DNA from: JAABVY01 sp964496505
Lineage (GTDB): Bacteria > Zixibacteria > MSB-5A5 > JAABVY01
DNA: 42,833 nucleotides
Assembly (NCBI GenBank): GCA_964496505.1
Contig: CAZBZV010000038.1
Coordinates: 1 to 42,833, forward strand
Reading direction: 5' to 3'
Each line of letters starts with the position of its first letter. The first letter of the stretch is position 1. Below, piece after piece: positions 40,748 through 42,833 of this stretch. The notes beneath the pieces were generated by a model, which did no database searches, was not told the origin of the DNA, and worked only from the letters and a program-made list of their open reading frames with translations. Position numbers and translations under genes: made by a program.

Positions 40748-42022
40748 TTACATGCCAACCTGCTCTTTGATCCAGTCAGTGCCGACCGATTTCGGACGGG
40801 TGATCGGGATCATCATAGCACGGTTCCAGACCTGCTGCGAAACCATACCCATAGCACGAGAAATCGAGAACAGAACTGTGTAGTACTCGAACTCTGTGAT
40901 GCCGTAATGGTACAGGATTGCGCCGGAACCGGCGTCAACATTCGGCCACGGGTTCTTGGCCTTGCCGTGCTCCTTCAAGACATCCGGCACGACCTCGTAA
41001 ACACGTGATACGGTAGTTAAAACAGGTGAATCCGGAAGATGCTCTCTGCCGAAGTTCAGGAAGGCGGTGAAACGCGGGTCGGTCACACGCAGAACGGCAT
41101 GGCCATAACCGGGGATAACCTTACCGGAGTTCAATGTCTCCCAGGCATAATCCTTGATCTGATCCTTGGACGGTGTACCGCCGCCGAGCTTATCCATCAT
41201 CTCAAGCACCCACTTCAGGCATTCCTGGTTAGCCAGACCGTGCAATGGGCCGGCCAGACCGTTCAGGCCGCCGGAAACCGAATAATACGGATCGGACAGC
41301 GCTGATGCGATGGTGTGGCATGAGAAGGCCGAGACATTGCCGCCCTCATGGTCGCAATGCAGGGTGAAATAGAGTTCCATAGCTTTGTAGAAGGTCTCGT
41401 CATCAATTCCCATCATGTGGGCGAAATTGGCGCCCCAACTCAGCTTCGGATCGGGATCGATCAGGTCGCCCTTGTCGTATTTGATGCGATAGACGCCTGC
41501 GCCGATAGCGGGAAGCTTGGCCAGAAGATTCATGCCGTCCTCATATACGGCATCCCAATATTGTCCCTTGGGGATACCCTCGGCATATTTCTTTCTGAAG
41601 ATCGACTCGTTCTCCATGACCAGAACGGCAGTGTCGAACATAGCCATCGGATGTGAGGTCTTGGGCATGGCTTTCAAGACATCCCAGACATAACCGGGCA
41701 CCTCGCCGCGCTTCTTGTACTCGCCCTGCAGGTCCTTGATTTCCTGGTCATTCGGCAAATCGCCTGAAAGAAGCAGGAAGAAAATCTCTTCCGGAAGCTT
41801 GTCGGTCAGCTCGAGGATAGGCGTGCCGCGGATAATCAAGCCTTTGTCCGGCTCCACCAGCGAGGTATCGCAGATCATACCCTTAACACCGCGCATGCCG
41901 CCGAAGGCCTGCTGGACAGTAACGTCGGAAATCTTCACATCTCCCTTTTCCTTCAGGATCTTTTTTATTTCCTCACCCCAGACGGGGATCTTGGAGGCAA
42001 ATTTTTCCTTTAAACTTGCCAT
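40748..42022 (-). CDS. gltA: Citrate synthase, eukaryote-like type
   Basis: This enzyme condenses oxaloacetate and acetyl-CoA to citrate. The 424-residue sequence belongs to the branch close to mitochondrial enzymes and to those of Geobacter, not the usual GltA. Catalytic residues are in place: H261 in GPLHGLANQE, H308 in PGYGHAVLRVTDPR and D363 in NPWPNVDAGSG, matching H274, H320 and D375 of pig synthase. DHEGGNVSAFSCH has Phe where the mitochondrial protein has His after NVSA. GGAGG lies four bases before the ATG. A promoter is at 42086-42114. A reversible role cannot be judged. Confidence 0.95.
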   Translation of the reverse strand: MASLKEKFASKIPVWGEEIKKILKEKGDVKISDVTVQQAFGGMRGVKGMICDTSLVEPDKGLIIRGTPILELTDKLPEEIFFLLLSGDLPNDQEIKDLQGEYKKRGEVPGYVWDVLKAMPKTSHPMAMFDTAVLVMENESIFRKKYAEGIPKGQYWDAVYEDGMNLLAKLPAIGAGVYRIKYDKGDLIDPDPKLSWGANFAHMMGIDDETFYKAMELYFTLHCDHEGGNVSAFSCHTIASALSDPYYSVSGGLNGLAGPLHGLANQECLKWVLEMMDKLGGGTPSKDQIKDYAWETLNSGKVIPGYGHAVLRVTDPRFTAFLNFGREHLPDSPVLTTVSRVYEVVPDVLKEHGKAKNPWPNVDAGSGAILYHYGITEFEYYTVLFSISRAMGMVSQQVWNRAMMIPITRPKSVGTDWIKEQVGM

Positions 42023-42085
42023 ACTTCCTCCTCACATATTAATAGGTTAGAATTGGTAAATTTTGTATTCAATCTCAGATTGCCC

Positions 42086-42114
42086 AATATAATCATTCGC
42101 GCCTGAAAACGCAA
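42086..42114 (-). promoter_or_regulatory. Possible promoter of citrate synthase
   Basis: TTGCGT (42114-42109), 17 bases, then TATATT (42091-42086) on the minus strand; the leader would be about 58 bases. A TTGACA with a poor -10 further upstream is an alternative. Confidence 0.4.
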
Positions 42115-42240
42115 TGTGTTGTGAAAGAATTCACAATAAATAAATTAGAGCTCGCCCTGTCAAGTATTATTTGTTTATATAGCATGGTTTTATAGGAAAA
42201 ATACACCATTGGGCCGGCAAGGACTCCCGCTTCCAAAGAG
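42115..42240. other. Intergenic spacer without visible gene
   Basis: Part of the 399-base gap between citrate synthase and the HIT gene. Apart from the citrate synthase promoter region and the cruciform at 42241-42313, I see nothing in it; the short frame at 42093-42293 on the minus strand runs through the palindrome. Confidence 0.4.
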
Positions 42241-42313
42241 TTGGGTGGCACGCCCAAATTTATTTGGGCGTGAGAAAAATCCTGCCCAAGCAAGGCTTGA
42301 GCAGGCCACCCAA
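42241..42313. repeat. Nested cruciform element
   Basis: Outer arms TTGGGTGGC (42241-42249) and GCCACCCAA (42305-42313) enclose CACGCCCAAAT/ATTTGGGCGTG (42249-42272) and an imperfect CCTGCCCAAGC/GCTTGAGCAGG hairpin. The three-stem plan is like that at 8807-8880. Confidence 0.75.
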
Positions 42314-42421
42314 AAACTGAACATGTAAATAACTCCCGTTTGCAAATTAATTCAGATAAAGCCTTGCGAAATATGACTCAGCCTTTATTTTAGGGAAAAT
42401 TCAATAAAGGGGAAACTAATT

Positions 42422-42751
42422 ATGTCCTGTATATTCTGTAAAATTGTCAACAAGGAAGCTGATGCCAAAGTCGTTTTTGAAGACGATGATACGATCGCAA
42501 TTCACGATAAAAATCCGGCCGCCCCTACTCATCTCCTGATCATGCCCAAAAAACATTACGAGAGGCTGGTGGACACCCCTCCGGAGATTATGCCGAAATT
42601 ATTCGAGGTTGTGCAGAAAGTGGCCAAAGATCTTGGCCTTGATGAGAAGGGATTCCGCGTGATTATAAATAATGGGCGCGGCGGCGGGCAGGTAATTTTC
42701 CATCTGCATATCCATCTTCTGGCCGGTGGACGGCTCCCGGGATTTCATTGA
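42422..42751 (+). CDS. HIT-family nucleotide-binding protein
   Basis: A 109-residue HIT protein of the HINT branch, nucleotide hydrolases that act on purine phosphoramidates. The triad motif HLHIH is at 94-98 with the nucleophile H96, preceded by NNGRGGGQVIFH. CIFC at 3-6 is the zinc-type N-terminal pair. LLIMPKKHYE in the middle is typical. AAGGGG lies eight to ten bases before the ATG. It converges on the sigma-54 activator gene, with three bases between stops. Confidence 0.95.
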   Translation: MSCIFCKIVNKEADAKVVFEDDDTIAIHDKNPAAPTHLLIMPKKHYERLVDTPPEIMPKLFEVVQKVAKDLGLDEKGFRVIINNGRGGGQVIFHLHIHLLAGGRLPGFH

Positions 42752-42754
42752 GCT

Positions 42755-42833
42755 TTACTGCTTTAGATCATACCGGTCGATTTTGCGGTATAGCGTGGAG
42801 GCGTCGATGCCGAGGATTTTGGCGGCTTTGGTC
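42755..42833 (-). CDS. NtrC-family sigma-54 activator, C-terminal end only
   Basis: Only the last 26 or so codons are in the window. They read AAKILGIDASTLYRKIDRYD and end DLKQ, which is the Fis-type helix-turn-helix that closes NtrC/AtoC response regulators. Such proteins bind upstream of -24/-12 promoters and use an AAA+ ATPase to start sigma-54 transcription. The receiver and ATPase domains would lie beyond the right edge. Whether it controls the sigma-54 promoter at 7331-7344 is unknown, as the two are 35 kb apart. Confidence 0.85.
   Translation of the reverse strand, partial: TKAAKILGIDASTLYRKIDRYDLKQ

Overview
This window reads as a chromosomal segment of a Gram-negative bacterium that is neither a typical proteobacterium nor a typical Bacteroidetes. 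It has outer-membrane biogenesis genes (an MsbA-type exporter with GT9, GT2 and GT4 glycosyltransferases), lipoproteins with lipoboxes, one protein with a PEP-CTERM tail, one with a FlgD-like C-terminal domain of the T9SS type A sorting kind, a eukaryote-like citrate synthase, and many long TPR proteins. This mix is familiar from candidate phyla of the FCB group such as Zixibacteria and relatives. That placement is inference; no rRNA gene is present. The chromosome is gene-dense, with short intergenic gaps that often carry palindromic repeats.

Layout. 1-2250: two AT-rich genes for secreted proteins of unknown role, bounded by palindromic repeats. 2263-4844 (minus): M29 aminopeptidase, then an alkylation-repair pair (AlkA-type glycosylase and Ogt). 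5012-7069 (plus): TPR lipoprotein and a small secreted cohesin-like protein, closed by a terminator. 7331-8142: a PEP-CTERM protein behind a near-perfect sigma-54 promoter. 8143-8961: a repeat-filled spacer. 8962-11313 (minus): cohesin-like protein with FlgD/T9SS-like tail, DUF59 protein, GNAT acetyltransferase. 11381-15775 (plus): OPT transporter and a GT-C glycosyltransferase fused to TPRs.

15914-27299 is a long minus-strand run: M50 protease, LolB/DUF4292-like lipoprotein, MsbA-like ABC exporter, GT9, GT2, GT4, RelA/SpoT, ComF, XerD and a degenerate GGDEF protein. Many junctions overlap or are 1-4 bases apart. 27650-30575 (minus): AAG-type glycosylase, PHP phosphatase, MBL hydrolase and an alpha/beta-hydrolase. 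dnaG (plus, 30674-32455) runs head-on into rpsU-yqeY-cvpA (minus). 34284-35547: an RRM RNA-binding protein and a three-BON-domain protein share a two-way terminator. 35705-40604 (minus): a tandem pair of 805-residue secreted TPR paralogues with their own promoter. 40748-42833: citrate synthase, a HIT protein, and the last codons of an NtrC-family sigma-54 activator.

The most distinctive points are the sigma-54-controlled PEP-CTERM gene with an NtrC-type regulator fragment elsewhere in the window; the twin TPR proteins; two cohesin-like secreted proteins of which only one has a sorting tail; a GT-C/TPR fusion like eukaryotic TMTC proteins; a dnaG promoter placed so that the mRNA would be leaderless; and several families of palindromic intergenic repeats, one of which appears to encode the C-terminus of a gene. 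No CRISPR array, transposase, rRNA or tRNA was recognised.
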